64,000 nt of DNA. It comes from Comamonas sp. SCN 67-35. Lineage in GTDB: Bacteria; Pseudomonadota; Gammaproteobacteria; Burkholderiales; Burkholderiaceae_C. The stretch is taken from NCBI GenBank assembly GCA_001725255.1, contig MEFV01000016.1:1-64000 (forward strand), given 5' to 3'. The position numbers and the translations under genes were made by a program. Positions 29,988 to 39,048 of this stretch are shown here, one piece after another. A model generated the notes under the pieces. That model was given only the letters and a program-made list of their open reading frames with translations. It made no database searches and was not told where the DNA came from. Position 1 is the stretch's first letter. Each line of letters starts with the position of its first letter.

Positions 29988-30722
29988 ATGGCTGATCTCA
30001 AAGTGCTGTTTGGCTTTCACGCCGTGAGCGTGCGCCTGAAGACCGCGCCACAAAGCGTGGTGGAAATCCTGCATGACCCGTCGCGGCGCGACGCGCGCAT
30101 GCGCCAGTTCGTCGAGCGGGCGAAGGAGGCGGGCGTGCGCCTGGTCGAGGCCGACAGCCTGCGCATCGCGCGCCTGGCGGGCACGCACGGCCATCAGGGC
30201 GTGGCCGCGCGGGTGCACGAGATCGCGCGCGGCCATTCGCTCGACGATCTGCTCGACGGCATCGCCGGTCCCCCCCTGCTGCTGGTGCTCGACGGCGTGA
30301 CCGACCCCCACAACCTCGGCGCCTGCCTGCGCGTGGCCGATGGCGCGGGCGCGCATGCCGTGATCGCGCCCAAGGATCACGCGGCCGGCATCAACGCCAC
30401 CGTGGCCAAGGTGGCCAGTGGGGCGGCCGAGACGGTGCCGTACTTCATGGTCACCAACCTCGCGCGCCAGCTGATGGAACTCAAGGAGCGCGACATCACC
30501 GTCATCGGCACGAGCGACGACGCACCGCAAACGCTCTATCAGGCGGATCTGCGTGGGCCGGTGGCGCTGGTGCTCGGCGCGGAGGGGCAGGGCATGCGCG
30601 AACTCACGCGCAAGCGCTGCGATGCGCTGGTGTCGATTCCCATGCGCGGCGCGGTCGAGAGCCTGAACGTCTCGGTGGCGAGCGGCGTGTGCCTGTACGA
30701 GGCCCTGCGCCAGCGCGGCTGA
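29988..30722 (+). CDS. rlmB: 23S rRNA (guanosine-2251-2'-O)-methyltransferase
   Basis: SPOUT-family RNA 2'-O-methyltransferase (244 aa; usual length) acting on G2251 in the P-loop of 23S rRNA. An N-terminal substrate-binding domain (FGFHAVSVRLK, then a L30e-like part) is followed by the trefoil-knot catalytic domain: LDGVTDPHNLGACLRVADGAGA (motif 1, near 98-119), VALVLGAEGQGMRELTRKRCD (motif 2) and IPMRGAVESLNVSVASGVCLYEALRQR (motif 3, SAM-binding). ATG 29988 is chosen at the family start. It stands as a single gene and converges on the GGDEF gene with a 14-bp gap. Confidence 0.93.
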   Translation: MADLKVLFGFHAVSVRLKTAPQSVVEILHDPSRRDARMRQFVERAKEAGVRLVEADSLRIARLAGTHGHQGVAARVHEIARGHSLDDLLDGIAGPPLLLVLDGVTDPHNLGACLRVADGAGAHAVIAPKDHAAGINATVAKVASGAAETVPYFMVTNLARQLMELKERDITVIGTSDDAPQTLYQADLRGPVALVLGAEGQGMRELTRKRCDALVSIPMRGAVESLNVSVASGVCLYEALRQRG

Positions 30723-30736
30723 TCCGCCGCGGATGA

Positions 30737-32029
30737 CTACGTTGCCTGCGCTTGCGAAGAAGGTGAAAACGCCAGCACCTCTCCCGTGGCCAGGGCGGTC
30801 ATGACACGGCCGCGTCCGGCCTTTTTGCCACTGTAGAGGGCCGCGTCGGCGCGCTGCATCAGGGCGTCGGGATTTTCCTCGCCGCCGTGCCACTGAGCCA
30901 CGCCCACGGTGGCCGTCAGGTGCAGGCTGTGTTCCCCGAACGGTATTCGCAGCGTCTGCAGGGTCTGCAGCACCCGCTGCATCACGGCCGCGCAGGCATG
31001 CAGGGAGGTGTTGGGCATGAGCACGGCGAATTCTTCGCCGCCCAGGCGCCCGGTGATGTCCGCGCTGCGCAGTTGCTCGCGCAGCAGTTGCGCCACCGCC
31101 TTGAGCACCGCATCGCCGGCGGCATGCCCGTGCTCGTCGTTGATGTGCTTGAAATGGTCCAGATCCACCATCGCCAGGCTCAGGGGCGTGCGCTCGCGCC
31201 GCGCGCGGGCCATCTCGTGCTGAAACAGTTTTTCGTATTCGCGCCGGTTGTTCAGGCCCGTGAGCGGATCCACGCTGGCCTGTATGCGCAAGGTTTCTTC
31301 CAGCACGGCACGCTGTGCGGCCTCTTGCTGCAGCATGGCGTTGGCTCGCCGGGTGGCCATGATCTGGGTATATTGCCTGCGCTGCAGAATCTGCATGCGC
31401 CGTGCCGTGATGTAGCCGGTGAAGATGGGCAGCGTGAGCACGAGCAGCAGGATGAGTTGTTCGCGCGGCCGCCAGCCGTGGCTGTAGCCGACCATGGCCG
31501 AAATGGTGATGGCCGCGGCCACCGCCATGCCCAGGGCATACAGCAGGCGGTTGGGCATGAATACAAACAGCATGATGAGAATGAGCGGCGTCAGCGCGTA
31601 GGTCCAGATGGCAATTTCCGGCCGCAGCAGGAACACCGCCAGATACCCCGCCAGACCCACGCCCAGCAGGCCTGTCGCGCCCAATCCGCGCGTGGCCACC
31701 ATGGGGTCGCGCCACACGGCGCGCAGCAGCGCCAGGACGCACAGACCCACCGCTACGCGTACCGCCAGCATGCCCAGGAAGCGCGGAGACCAGCCCATGG
31801 AAACGAAGTCCGGCACCACGAACACCGTCATCAGCGCCAGCCATGTGCACAGGGAGACGACCAGCTGGCGCGCCACGAAGTGCTTGGCGTGCTGGCGGTA
31901 GCGGGTCTCGGTCCGGGTGTCCCGGAACTCGGCGCTCCAACGGGCAAGGCGCCACTGTGGGTCCGTGGCGTGGGGGTCCATGTCGGTTTGAACCGACAGG
32001 CTGAGCATCGTCGTCAGATCGTCGCGCAT
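30737..32029 (-). CDS. Membrane diguanylate cyclase
   Basis: Inner-membrane GGDEF protein (430 aa) predicted to make cyclic di-GMP. The N-terminal half carries about six hydrophobic segments between residues 50 and 215 forming an uncharacterised membrane sensor; a short helix (about 225-255) links it to the GGDEF domain (about 256-415). The active site is TGRLGGEEFAVLMPN (GGEEF, competent), with DPLTGLNNRREYEKLF and VDLDHFKHINDEHGHAAGD ahead of it. A soluble N-terminal segment of about 48 residues precedes the membrane part. It is divergent from the CHASE2 cyclase gene, with 225 bp of control region between them, so cyclic AMP/GMP and c-di-GMP signalling genes sit back to back. Confidence 0.87.
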   Translation of the reverse strand: MRDDLTTMLSLSVQTDMDPHATDPQWRLARWSAEFRDTRTETRYRQHAKHFVARQLVVSLCTWLALMTVFVVPDFVSMGWSPRFLGMLAVRVAVGLCVLALLRAVWRDPMVATRGLGATGLLGVGLAGYLAVFLLRPEIAIWTYALTPLILIMLFVFMPNRLLYALGMAVAAAITISAMVGYSHGWRPREQLILLLVLTLPIFTGYITARRMQILQRRQYTQIMATRRANAMLQQEAAQRAVLEETLRIQASVDPLTGLNNRREYEKLFQHEMARARRERTPLSLAMVDLDHFKHINDEHGHAAGDAVLKAVAQLLREQLRSADITGRLGGEEFAVLMPNTSLHACAAVMQRVLQTLQTLRIPFGEHSLHLTATVGVAQWHGGEENPDALMQRADAALYSGKKAGRGRVMTALATGEVLAFSPSSQAQAT

Positions 32030-32254
32030 CCAGTCACATCCGTTGGCGTTTCGCGGTCATCGCCCGCCCTGGTCGAGCCTCCGGCCGGTTCTTTGCGCTG
32101 CCCGCGGGCCTCGCGCGGCCCATCGACCAGTCATCGCAGCGGCGCAATGTAACACCTTGATTTTTTTCGGAATCCCGCGCATGACGTCATCTCGAAAATC
32201 ATGGCGATCGAAAAACCGTTGACGCCTGCCTGAGCGCTTCGGATACTGCCGGAC
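32030..32254. promoter_or_regulatory. Divergent control region with promoter for the cyclase operon
   Basis: A candidate plus-strand promoter is TTGACG (32219-32224), 17 bp, GATACT (32242-32247). This would place transcription start close to 32254, right at the GTG start of the cyclase gene, so a leaderless or nearly leaderless mRNA is possible. A 10-bp perfect palindrome ATGACGTCAT lies at 32181-32190 and could be a regulator site for one or both genes. Confidence 0.45.
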
Positions 32255-34180
32255 GTGGCTGAACTGTCCCCTTTCACCGTCTGGCTGGCCCGCCTGCGCG
32301 AGCGCTTCGGGCGACGCACGCTCCATGCCTTGCTGGGCGCCGTTCTGGCGCTGCTGGCGCTGGCCGATCTCACGCACTGGCAGGCGCTTCAGGCGCTGGA
32401 CAACCGCGTGGGCGATGCGCTCCTGCGCTGGGATGCGGGCCGCCGCGCGCCGCCGCCCGACGTGGTGATCGTCGATATCGACCAGCCCTCGCTCGTCGAT
32501 GCGCGCATGCTGGAACTGGCCGGCACCTGGTCCTGGCCACGCGCCATCCATGCGGAGCTCCTGATGGCCCTCACCGCACGCGATCCGCGCGCCGTCGTGC
32601 TCGACCTCATTCTTTCGCCGCCCGACCGTCTGCGCCCGGAAAACGATGCGGCGCTGGCCGACGCCGTGCGCGACCCGCGGATCTTCGTGCCGATGATCCT
32701 CATGGAAGACTCGGCCCGGCAGGCACCGCTGGCGCTGGCGCCCCCCGCCATGGGCATACGCGCGGGCCCCGGAGCCGACCCTCAGGCGCGCTACGGCATC
32801 GATGCCCCGATCGCGCTGCCGCCCGAGCTCTGGCGCGCAGGCTACATCAATTTCGTCAAGGATGCCGACGGCATGGGGCGCGGCACCGAGCTGGGACGCA
32901 CGGTGCAGGGCTGGTGGCTGCCCCACATCATCGGCCGCGTGGCCGATCTGCTGCACCTGCCGGAACCCGCCGCGCCACGCTTTCGCCTGCACTGGTACGG
33001 CCGGGAGTTCACGCGCGTACCTTATGCCGAGGCCTATCTCGCCACCCAGACCGAAGGCGAGGCGCTGCCATTCGACCCCCGGGGCAAGATCATCATCATC
33101 GGCGCCACGGCCAGCGGCCTGCTGGACTTCGTGCCCACACCGGTGGCCGCCACCACGCCCGGCCCCTTCGTGCTGGCCACGGCCCTGGCCAATCTCGAAG
33201 GCGGCGACTGGCTGCGTGAAGTGCCCCGCTGGGTGAACCCCGCGCTGGCGCTCATGCTGATCGCGGTCATGGGCGTGGCGTTTGCCGCGCGGGCCTCGCC
33301 CGTCTGGCCGGTTGCCTTGCTGGCGAGCACCGCCGTGGCGGCGCTCGGCGGCTCGGCCCTGCTGCTGGGCATCAACGTCTACTGGATGCCCGTCTCGGCC
33401 CTGGCCATGGGCTTGCTGGCGCTGCTGGCCTTCGGCCTGCTGTCTTCGCGCCTGGAGATGGCGCAGCGCCACCATGTGCAGGCCATGTTCTCGCGCTTCG
33501 TCGATCCGCGCATCGTCGAGAGCCTCTCGGAAGAGCAGCACGTGGCTCGCGCCGAGGTGAGCGCCAGCCGCGAGGTGACGGTGCTCTTTTCCGACATCCG
33601 GGGCTTCACGAGCCTGTCCGAGCACCGCAAGCCCGAGGAAATCGTGGCGTTGCTCAACCGCTACTTCGAGATGCAGGTGGACGTGATCTTCCAGCACGGT
33701 GGCACGCTCGACAAGTTCATCGGCGATGCCATCATGGCGTTCTGGGGCGCACCGATGCAGCAGGCCGATCATGCGGTGCGCGCGGTGCGTGCGGCGCTGG
33801 GCATGTCCGAGGCGCTCGAGCGCTTTGCGGCCGACGTGGTGCGCGAGCTGCCGGGCACGCACTTCGAGATCGGCATCGGCATCCACAGCGGCCCGGCGGT
33901 GGTCGGCTTTCTCGGCACCTCGCGGCGCCTGGACTACACCGCGATCGGCGATACCGTGAACCTGGCCAGCCGCATCGAAGGCTGCACCAAGGGCGTCTCG
34001 CGCATCCTCGTCTCCGACACCACCCGGCGGCTGTGCGGGCGGGAGTTCGGCTTCAGGGACCACGGCGCATTCAGCGTCAAGGGGCGCGAGCAGCAGGTGC
34101 TTTTGCACGAACCCTTGCCTACAATGGCGCGGAAAGAGAGCCCGGCAACAGGGCGCAACGGAGATGGAGGCAACACATGA
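32255..34180 (+). CDS. CHASE2-domain adenylate/guanylate cyclase
   Basis: Membrane class III nucleotide cyclase (641 aa). A transmembrane segment at about 25-42 leads to an extracytoplasmic CHASE2 sensor domain (about 45-320; VVIVDIDQPSLV and GKIIIIGATASGLLDFVPTP are CHASE2 hallmarks). Three closely spaced transmembrane helices (about 325-410), a linker and a C-terminal cyclase domain (about 440-620) follow. Catalytic features: LFSDIRGFTSLSE (metal Asp), DKFIGDAIMAFWGAP (metal Asp) and YTAIGDTVNLASRIEG (Asp and Asn). The GTG start has no Shine-Dalgarno sequence; see the promoter entry. Its stop overlaps the start of the SH3 gene (ATGA), making it the first gene of a three-gene operon. Confidence 0.88.
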   Translation: MAELSPFTVWLARLRERFGRRTLHALLGAVLALLALADLTHWQALQALDNRVGDALLRWDAGRRAPPPDVVIVDIDQPSLVDARMLELAGTWSWPRAIHAELLMALTARDPRAVVLDLILSPPDRLRPENDAALADAVRDPRIFVPMILMEDSARQAPLALAPPAMGIRAGPGADPQARYGIDAPIALPPELWRAGYINFVKDADGMGRGTELGRTVQGWWLPHIIGRVADLLHLPEPAAPRFRLHWYGREFTRVPYAEAYLATQTEGEALPFDPRGKIIIIGATASGLLDFVPTPVAATTPGPFVLATALANLEGGDWLREVPRWVNPALALMLIAVMGVAFAARASPVWPVALLASTAVAALGGSALLLGINVYWMPVSALAMGLLALLAFGLLSSRLEMAQRHHVQAMFSRFVDPRIVESLSEEQHVARAEVSASREVTVLFSDIRGFTSLSEHRKPEEIVALLNRYFEMQVDVIFQHGGTLDKFIGDAIMAFWGAPMQQADHAVRAVRAALGMSEALERFAADVVRELPGTHFEIGIGIHSGPAVVGFLGTSRRLDYTAIGDTVNLASRIEGCTKGVSRILVSDTTRRLCGREFGFRDHGAFSVKGREQQVLLHEPLPTMARKESPATGRNGDGGNT

Positions 34181-34692
34181 CTGGCTTGCGGCAACGGAGT
34201 GGCTGGCACGCATGGGTGCTGGCCGTGTTGATGGCCTGGAGCCTGCTGGCCGTGGCGCAAACGCACGAGGTGACGACGGCCACGCCGCTGCGCGCCACGC
34301 CTTCGCTCAATTCCATGGTGCTGCGGCAGCTGGCTGTGGGCGCGCCGGTGCAGGCGGTGCAGACGCAGGGCGGCTGGCTCAAGGTCAAGGTGGGTGAGCA
34401 GCAAGGCTGGGTGCGGCTCACGCACGTGCACGCAGTGGCGCCGGCGCGGCCCGCGCCGCAGGGCGCCGGCAATGCGCTGGCCAGCCTGTTCACCGGCTCC
34501 AGCACCGCGCCGACGGCCACCACCGGCACGCGCGGCCTCACGCAGGAGCAGCTGGCCAACGCCCAGCCCGCGCCGCAAGAGGTGCAGCGGCTCGATCGTT
34601 ACGCGGTGAGCGCCGCGGATGCCCGGCAGTTCGCGCGTGGCGGCAGGCTCAGCGCCACCAGGATCGGCGACTATGACGGAGCGGCGCAATGA
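34177..34692 (+). CDS. Exported SH3-domain protein
   Basis: A 171-aa secreted protein: signal peptide (about 1-27; WVLAVLMAWSLLAVAQT), then a bacterial SH3-like domain (about 28-85; TATPLRATPSLNSMVLRQLAVGAPV, GGWLKVKVGEQQGWV), then a Pro/Ala/Thr-rich region and a C-terminal segment (LDRYAVSAADARQFA). Bacterial SH3 domains often bind peptidoglycan or partner proteins. ATGA overlaps on both sides couple it to the cyclase gene before it and the metallopeptidase after it. The last 35 residues may contact the downstream M48 lipoprotein, but that is inference. Confidence 0.75.
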   Translation: MTGLRQRSGWHAWVLAVLMAWSLLAVAQTHEVTTATPLRATPSLNSMVLRQLAVGAPVQAVQTQGGWLKVKVGEQQGWVRLTHVHAVAPARPAPQGAGNALASLFTGSSTAPTATTGTRGLTQEQLANAQPAPQEVQRLDRYAVSAADARQFARGGRLSATRIGDYDGAAQ

Positions 34693-35606
34693 AAATCACT
34701 CAGGTCGGGCGCTGGCTGGCCATCGGTGCCTGCGCTGCGGTGCTGGCGGGCTGTGAAACCATGTCCGGCGGCGGGCTCTCTGGCCTGTCTTCGGCGCTGG
34801 GGGGGCTGGGTGGCGGCTCGGGCGGCACCGCGAGCGGCATCCAGAATGTCGTGCAGGGCGCCTCCGCCGCGTTCAAGGACTACAGCCCGCAGGAAGAGCG
34901 CGAGCTGGGCTCGGGGTTTGCCTCGGTGCTGCTGGGCGCGCGGCCGCTGGTGCGCAATGATCAGCTGCAGCGCTACGTCAATCGCGTGGGCCTGTGGGTG
35001 GCCGAACAGACCGACAGCCGCAAGGACGCGCAGGGTCGGCCCGTGGTCTACGACTGGCGCTTTGGCGTGATCGATTCCGACGCGGTCAACGCCTACGCTA
35101 CGCCCGGCGGCTACGTCTTCGTCACCAAGGGCCTGCTGCACACGCTGCATTCCGAGGCGGAGCTGGCGGGCGTGCTCGGCCACGAGATCACGCACGTGGT
35201 TCACGGCCACTACCTGGCGGCCGTGAAGAAGGGCGGCTTCGCGCAGATGGCGGGCGGCATCATCGAGGCCCGAAGCGGCAACGGCGCCCTGAGCGGCGCG
35301 ATGATCAACATGGTGCGCAACATCTACGCCAAGGGGCTGGATCAATCCGACGAATATGACGCCGACCGGTACGGCATGCTCTGGGCGGCGCGGGCGGGCT
35401 ACGCGCCTTCGGGCCTCATCCGGTCGCTGCAGGCGGTGGCGGGCGGCTCGGCGCAGGATGCGAATTACCAGATGCTGATGGCCACGCACCCCCCGGCGCA
35501 GGAACGCATTGCGCGCCTGAATCCTCTGGTGGCCGGAAAGTTCGCGGGCATCGACGGGATGAGCAACGAAGCCAGGTACCGGACGGCGCTGCGCGCGCTC
35601 GACTGA
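34689..35606 (+). CDS. M48-family metallopeptidase lipoprotein
   Basis: Outer-membrane-type lipoprotein protease (305 aa). The lipobox LAGC puts the modified Cys at residue 22. After a Gly/Ser-rich linker the M48 domain starts near residue 60; zinc ligands are His165 and His169 in GHEITHVVHGHY and the Glu of DEYDADRYG (about 220). The C-terminal region contains YQMLMATHPPAQERIARL, standard for BepA/LoiP-like M48 proteins involved in outer-membrane quality control. Its ATG overlaps the SH3 gene stop (ATGA). As the last gene of the cyclase operon it links nucleotide signalling to envelope proteolysis, an unusual combination. Confidence 0.87.
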   Translation: MKITQVGRWLAIGACAAVLAGCETMSGGGLSGLSSALGGLGGGSGGTASGIQNVVQGASAAFKDYSPQEERELGSGFASVLLGARPLVRNDQLQRYVNRVGLWVAEQTDSRKDAQGRPVVYDWRFGVIDSDAVNAYATPGGYVFVTKGLLHTLHSEAELAGVLGHEITHVVHGHYLAAVKKGGFAQMAGGIIEARSGNGALSGAMINMVRNIYAKGLDQSDEYDADRYGMLWAARAGYAPSGLIRSLQAVAGGSAQDANYQMLMATHPPAQERIARLNPLVAGKFAGIDGMSNEARYRTALRALD

Positions 35607-35670
35607 GGCTGGGCCGATCACGCCCCGCATGTCCAAGGCGCACGCCATCGGCGAGCCCATCGGACCGTTG

Positions 35671-35691
35671 CAAGGGCTGCAAAGACCCTTG
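35671..35691. terminator. Hairpin between M48 gene and arsR
   Basis: CAAGGG (35671-35676) and CCCTTG (35686-35691) can pair around a 9-nt loop between the convergent M48 and ArsR genes. The stem is short and no strong T-run follows, so terminator function is moderately supported. Confidence 0.4.
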
Positions 35692-35695
35692 TGCC

Positions 35696-36049
35696 TCAGC
35701 GCTGCCCGGACACGCTCTCGCTGGCGATCTGCGAGCAGAGGGTGCGGCACAGCGCCACCACGTCGTAATTGTTGATGCGGTAGAAAATCTGGTTGCCGCG
35801 GCGCTCCTTGTCGAGCACCTGCGCCTGGTAGAGCATGTTCAGGTGCTGGCTCAGATTGGGCTGCGTGGTGTCGATCTCCGAGAGGATTTCGGTGACGTTC
35901 TTCTCGCCGTGGCACAGCGTGCTGATGATCTTCACGCGGATGGGTGTGGACATGAGCCGGAAGATTTCCGCCGCGCGCTGGAACACGGCGTCCGTCGGAT
36001 GATGTTCTTCCTCGGGCTGTGGTTCAGTGGCCGCGCTGGGTCGGTGCAT
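35696..36049 (-). CDS. ArsR-family transcriptional regulator
   Basis: Winged-helix regulator (117 aa). The acidic, His-containing N-terminal tail (EPQPEEEHHPTD) precedes an ArsR fold: FRLMSTPIRVKIISTL (about 39-54), then LSEIDTTQPNLSQHLNMLYQAQVL (recognition helix about 66-89) and the wing RRGNQIFYRIN. Cys residues occur at CHGEKN and in ALCRTLCSQ near the C-terminus, so redox, sulfur or metal sensing by Cys pairs is possible; the classical ELCVCDL metal site is absent. It lies 11 bp downstream of the large GGDEF-EAL gene on the same strand and may share its transcript. Confidence 0.82.
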   Translation of the reverse strand: MHRPSAATEPQPEEEHHPTDAVFQRAAEIFRLMSTPIRVKIISTLCHGEKNVTEILSEIDTTQPNLSQHLNMLYQAQVLDKERRGNQIFYRINNYDVVALCRTLCSQIASESVSGQR

Positions 36050-36060
36050 GGTGGTGGCAG

Positions 36061-38991
36061 TTACGAATCTTGAGAGCCAGCCTGAAGCTGGGCGATCGAC
36101 AGGGGTTTGCCGAAATGGTACCCCTGAAAGGCGTCGCAGTGGCGCGCGCGCAGCCATTCGAATTGTGCAGGCTCCTCGATGCCTTCGGCCACGACGCGCA
36201 GGTCCAGCGTGTTGGCCAGCGCGAGGATGGTCTGTGCGATCGCGGCATCGTTGGGGTCGGTGAGGATGTCGTCCACGAAGGATTTGTCGATCTTGATGAT
36301 GTCCAGCGGCATGCGCCTGAGGTAACCCAGCGATGAATAGCCGGTGCCGAAGTCGTCGAGCGCGAACCGCACGCCCAGCGCGCACAGCCGCTGCATCTTG
36401 GCGATGCTCTGCTCCAGCTCCTCATGAAACATGCTCTCGGTGAGCTCCAGGCACAGCAGATGGGCATCGGCGCCGGTTTCCTGCAGGATGCCCTGCACGG
36501 TCTGGACGAACTCCGCATCCCTGAACTGGCGGGCGCTGATGTTCACGGAAAGCGTGAGCCGGCGCATGGAGGCATCGCTTGCCCACAGCGCCAGCTGCCT
36601 GCAGGCGGTGCGCAGCACCCAGGTACCGATCGGCATGATCAGGCCCGATTGCTCGGCCGGCTCGATGAACGACAGCGGCTGCACCCAGCCGCGCGTGGGA
36701 TGGCGCCAGCGCAGCAGCGCCTCATAGCCCAGGGGCCGTTGCTCGCGGTCGACGATGACCTGGTAGCGCAACTGCAGTTCATGGTTGGAGAGGGCGCCGC
36801 GCAGGTCCGACATCAGGCTCGCGCGGTACTCGACCTCGGTCTGCAGGCTGGGGTCGAACAGGCTGATCTGATTGCGCCCGCGGGCCTTGGCCCGGTACAG
36901 CGCCATGTCCGCATGCTTGAGGATGTCTGCCTGCGCGGTGGCAACGCCCTGGAACAGCGACACCCCCATGCTGATGGAGGTGTGCACGGTGCGGGCATCG
37001 AGGTGGAAGGGCCGCTCCAGCGCCGCGCGCACCTTCTCGCCGACGGCAAGCGCTTCGTCGCCTGCGCGGGCCATGTCGCCATTGAGGCCATTGACCAGGA
37101 TGATGAACTCGTCGCCCCCCAGGCGCGCCACGGTATCGGTCGCGCGCAGGTTGTCTTGCAGGCGCTGGGCCACGCGGCGCAGCAGCTCGTCGCCCTGGTC
37201 ATGTCCCTGCGTGTCGTTCACTTCCTTGAAGTTGTCCAGGTCCAGCAGCATCACCGCGCCGTATTTGCCGCTGCGCGAGCTGGTGGCGCAGGCCTGCTGC
37301 ACGTGGTCGACGATGAGGCGCCGGTTGGGCAGGCCGGTGAGCTCGTCGTACAGCGCCATCTGCCGTGCCTGCTGCTCGGCCTGCTTGCGCTCGGTGATGT
37401 CGGTGCACAGCGTGATGTGCTGGACCGGCGCACCGTCGTGCGTGGCGAAGGGCACGACCGTCGTCTGGGTCCAGAACAGGGTGCCATCCCTGGCGCGGTT
37501 GCAGACTTCGCCGGTCCAGACCTGCCCGCCCTGAACGGTGGCGTCGATATGCTCGTAGAACTCCGCCGGATGCATGCCCGAGCGCGTGATCGCCAGGTCC
37601 CGGCCGATGAGGTCGCTGCGGCGGTAGCGGGCGATGTCGCAGAACCTGTCATTGACCTGCGTGATGATGCCCCGCGCGTCGGAGATGATCACGATCGCAT
37701 GGGCGTCCAGCGCCGCCTTGAGATCGGCCGCTTCCTGCAGCGACAGTGCCGTCATCAGGCGCGTGTTTTCCTGCTCGGTGTTGTCTACCAGCGTGAGCAG
37801 CACGCCGTCGATCACGCCGTCGGCCCCCAGGCGCGGCGCCGCGCGTGCGTTCAGGCTCAGCAGAACGATGCCGCCCGCCTCCTGGCGCAGGTCGAACTGC
37901 ACGTGCTGGCCATGCAATGCGCTTTGCAGCTGGGTGTGCGCCATCGCCTGCTGCTCGGCGGGCACCAGTGCGGGCCAGGTGGTCTGCATGAGCTGCTCCA
38001 TGCTCATGCCGGTGCGCTCGGCATGCGCCGGGTTGGCGTAGCGGTAGCGCAGTTCCTTGTCCAGCAGGACGACTTCGACCGGCATTTCGGTCAGCGTTTC
38101 CGTCATCTCCCGGTTCTGCTGGGCAATGGTGCGCTGCGACTTTTCCAGCCACTGGTGCGGATGGGCGACGCCTATGGTGTGCCAGGCTTCGTAGAGGAAC
38201 CCGTAGGCGAGCGCCCTGACGAAGTGGGCCACGACATTGGCGCCATCGAATTGGCCGTAGTGGGCCGTCAGGAGCGCGGCGCTCAGGCCCAGCATGACGC
38301 AGGCCACGGCGATCTGCAGCGACAGCAGCAGGGGGCGGCGGCGCCAGTGCCTGAAGAACAGCATGGCGCTCAGGAGGTACAAGGCCGTGACCGCGATCTC
38401 GACGCCCGATCCCGCCACCGTGGCCCCGTGTGCGGGCCGGTAGAACAGGGCGGGCAGCGCCGGCCCGGATGCGCCCAGCCAGGCGAGGGCCGCGGCGATG
38501 AGCAGCGCGGCAAGAAACCAGAGCTTTCTGCTGCCTCCGCGCAGGCCGATCAGCAGCGCGATGGCCAGAAAGTAGACCGCCTCCACGATGCGCGCGGTCA
38601 GTCGGTAGAAATACGGCAGCGCCATGCCTTCGGTGATGCTGTAGCCTGGCATGCCCTGGTAGCTGTACAGCGCGAACGTGTCCAGCGCGGCGATGAGCGT
38701 CCAGCCAAAGACGACGATGTTGGCCGTCTTGATGTGGTGGGTACGCACGTCGTTCCAGGCCAGCGAGGCCATGCCCACCATCATCGCAATGGAGAAGACT
38801 TCCGCCAGCAGATGCACGCCCAGCACCGTGCGTTGATGGACGAGGGCGGCCAGCCAGTCGGGCCACAGCGCGGCCGCCGCGCTCAGCACGATGGCTGCGG
38901 CGCAGGCTCCAAAATAGGCGCGCTCGGCGTGATGGGGCAAATCCTTGTCTCCGAGGGGCGTGGTCATGCGCGGGTACGATGACTTTTTCAT
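36061..38991 (-). CDS. Membrane MASE-PAS-PAS-GGDEF-EAL protein
   Basis: Very large (976 aa) c-di-GMP metabolic protein. The N-terminal about 260 residues hold around seven hydrophobic segments like a MASE-type (probably MASE3) membrane sensor. Two PAS domains follow (about 295-405 and 415-540, the second ending in the PAC motif HITLCTDITERKQAEQQ). The GGDEF domain (about 545-715) has VARLGGDEFIIL intact, and the EAL domain (about 735-970) keeps YEALLRW, DDFGTGYSSLGYL and KIDKSFV. Both enzymatic halves look competent, so synthesis and hydrolysis are both possible. ATG 38991 has GGAG upstream; the frame to 39045 lacks such a site. ArsR follows; trmB lies upstream. Confidence 0.88.
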   Translation of the reverse strand: MKKSSYPRMTTPLGDKDLPHHAERAYFGACAAAIVLSAAAALWPDWLAALVHQRTVLGVHLLAEVFSIAMMVGMASLAWNDVRTHHIKTANIVVFGWTLIAALDTFALYSYQGMPGYSITEGMALPYFYRLTARIVEAVYFLAIALLIGLRGGSRKLWFLAALLIAAALAWLGASGPALPALFYRPAHGATVAGSGVEIAVTALYLLSAMLFFRHWRRRPLLLSLQIAVACVMLGLSAALLTAHYGQFDGANVVAHFVRALAYGFLYEAWHTIGVAHPHQWLEKSQRTIAQQNREMTETLTEMPVEVVLLDKELRYRYANPAHAERTGMSMEQLMQTTWPALVPAEQQAMAHTQLQSALHGQHVQFDLRQEAGGIVLLSLNARAAPRLGADGVIDGVLLTLVDNTEQENTRLMTALSLQEAADLKAALDAHAIVIISDARGIITQVNDRFCDIARYRRSDLIGRDLAITRSGMHPAEFYEHIDATVQGGQVWTGEVCNRARDGTLFWTQTTVVPFATHDGAPVQHITLCTDITERKQAEQQARQMALYDELTGLPNRRLIVDHVQQACATSSRSGKYGAVMLLDLDNFKEVNDTQGHDQGDELLRRVAQRLQDNLRATDTVARLGGDEFIILVNGLNGDMARAGDEALAVGEKVRAALERPFHLDARTVHTSISMGVSLFQGVATAQADILKHADMALYRAKARGRNQISLFDPSLQTEVEYRASLMSDLRGALSNHELQLRYQVIVDREQRPLGYEALLRWRHPTRGWVQPLSFIEPAEQSGLIMPIGTWVLRTACRQLALWASDASMRRLTLSVNISARQFRDAEFVQTVQGILQETGADAHLLCLELTESMFHEELEQSIAKMQRLCALGVRFALDDFGTGYSSLGYLRRMPLDIIKIDKSFVDDILTDPNDAAIAQTILALANTLDLRVVAEGIEEPAQFEWLRARHCDAFQGYHFGKPLSIAQLQAGSQDS

Positions 38992-39048
38992 AGCATCGTA
39001 ACTCCAATCGGTGAACATGCAGCCCGATTTCTGGCGGGCTCGCAAGGC

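Noticed and set aside
36424..38982. 852-residue antisense frame across the GGDEF-EAL gene
   Set aside because: Composition-driven mirror frame; Arg/Gly/Ala/His-rich with no domain.
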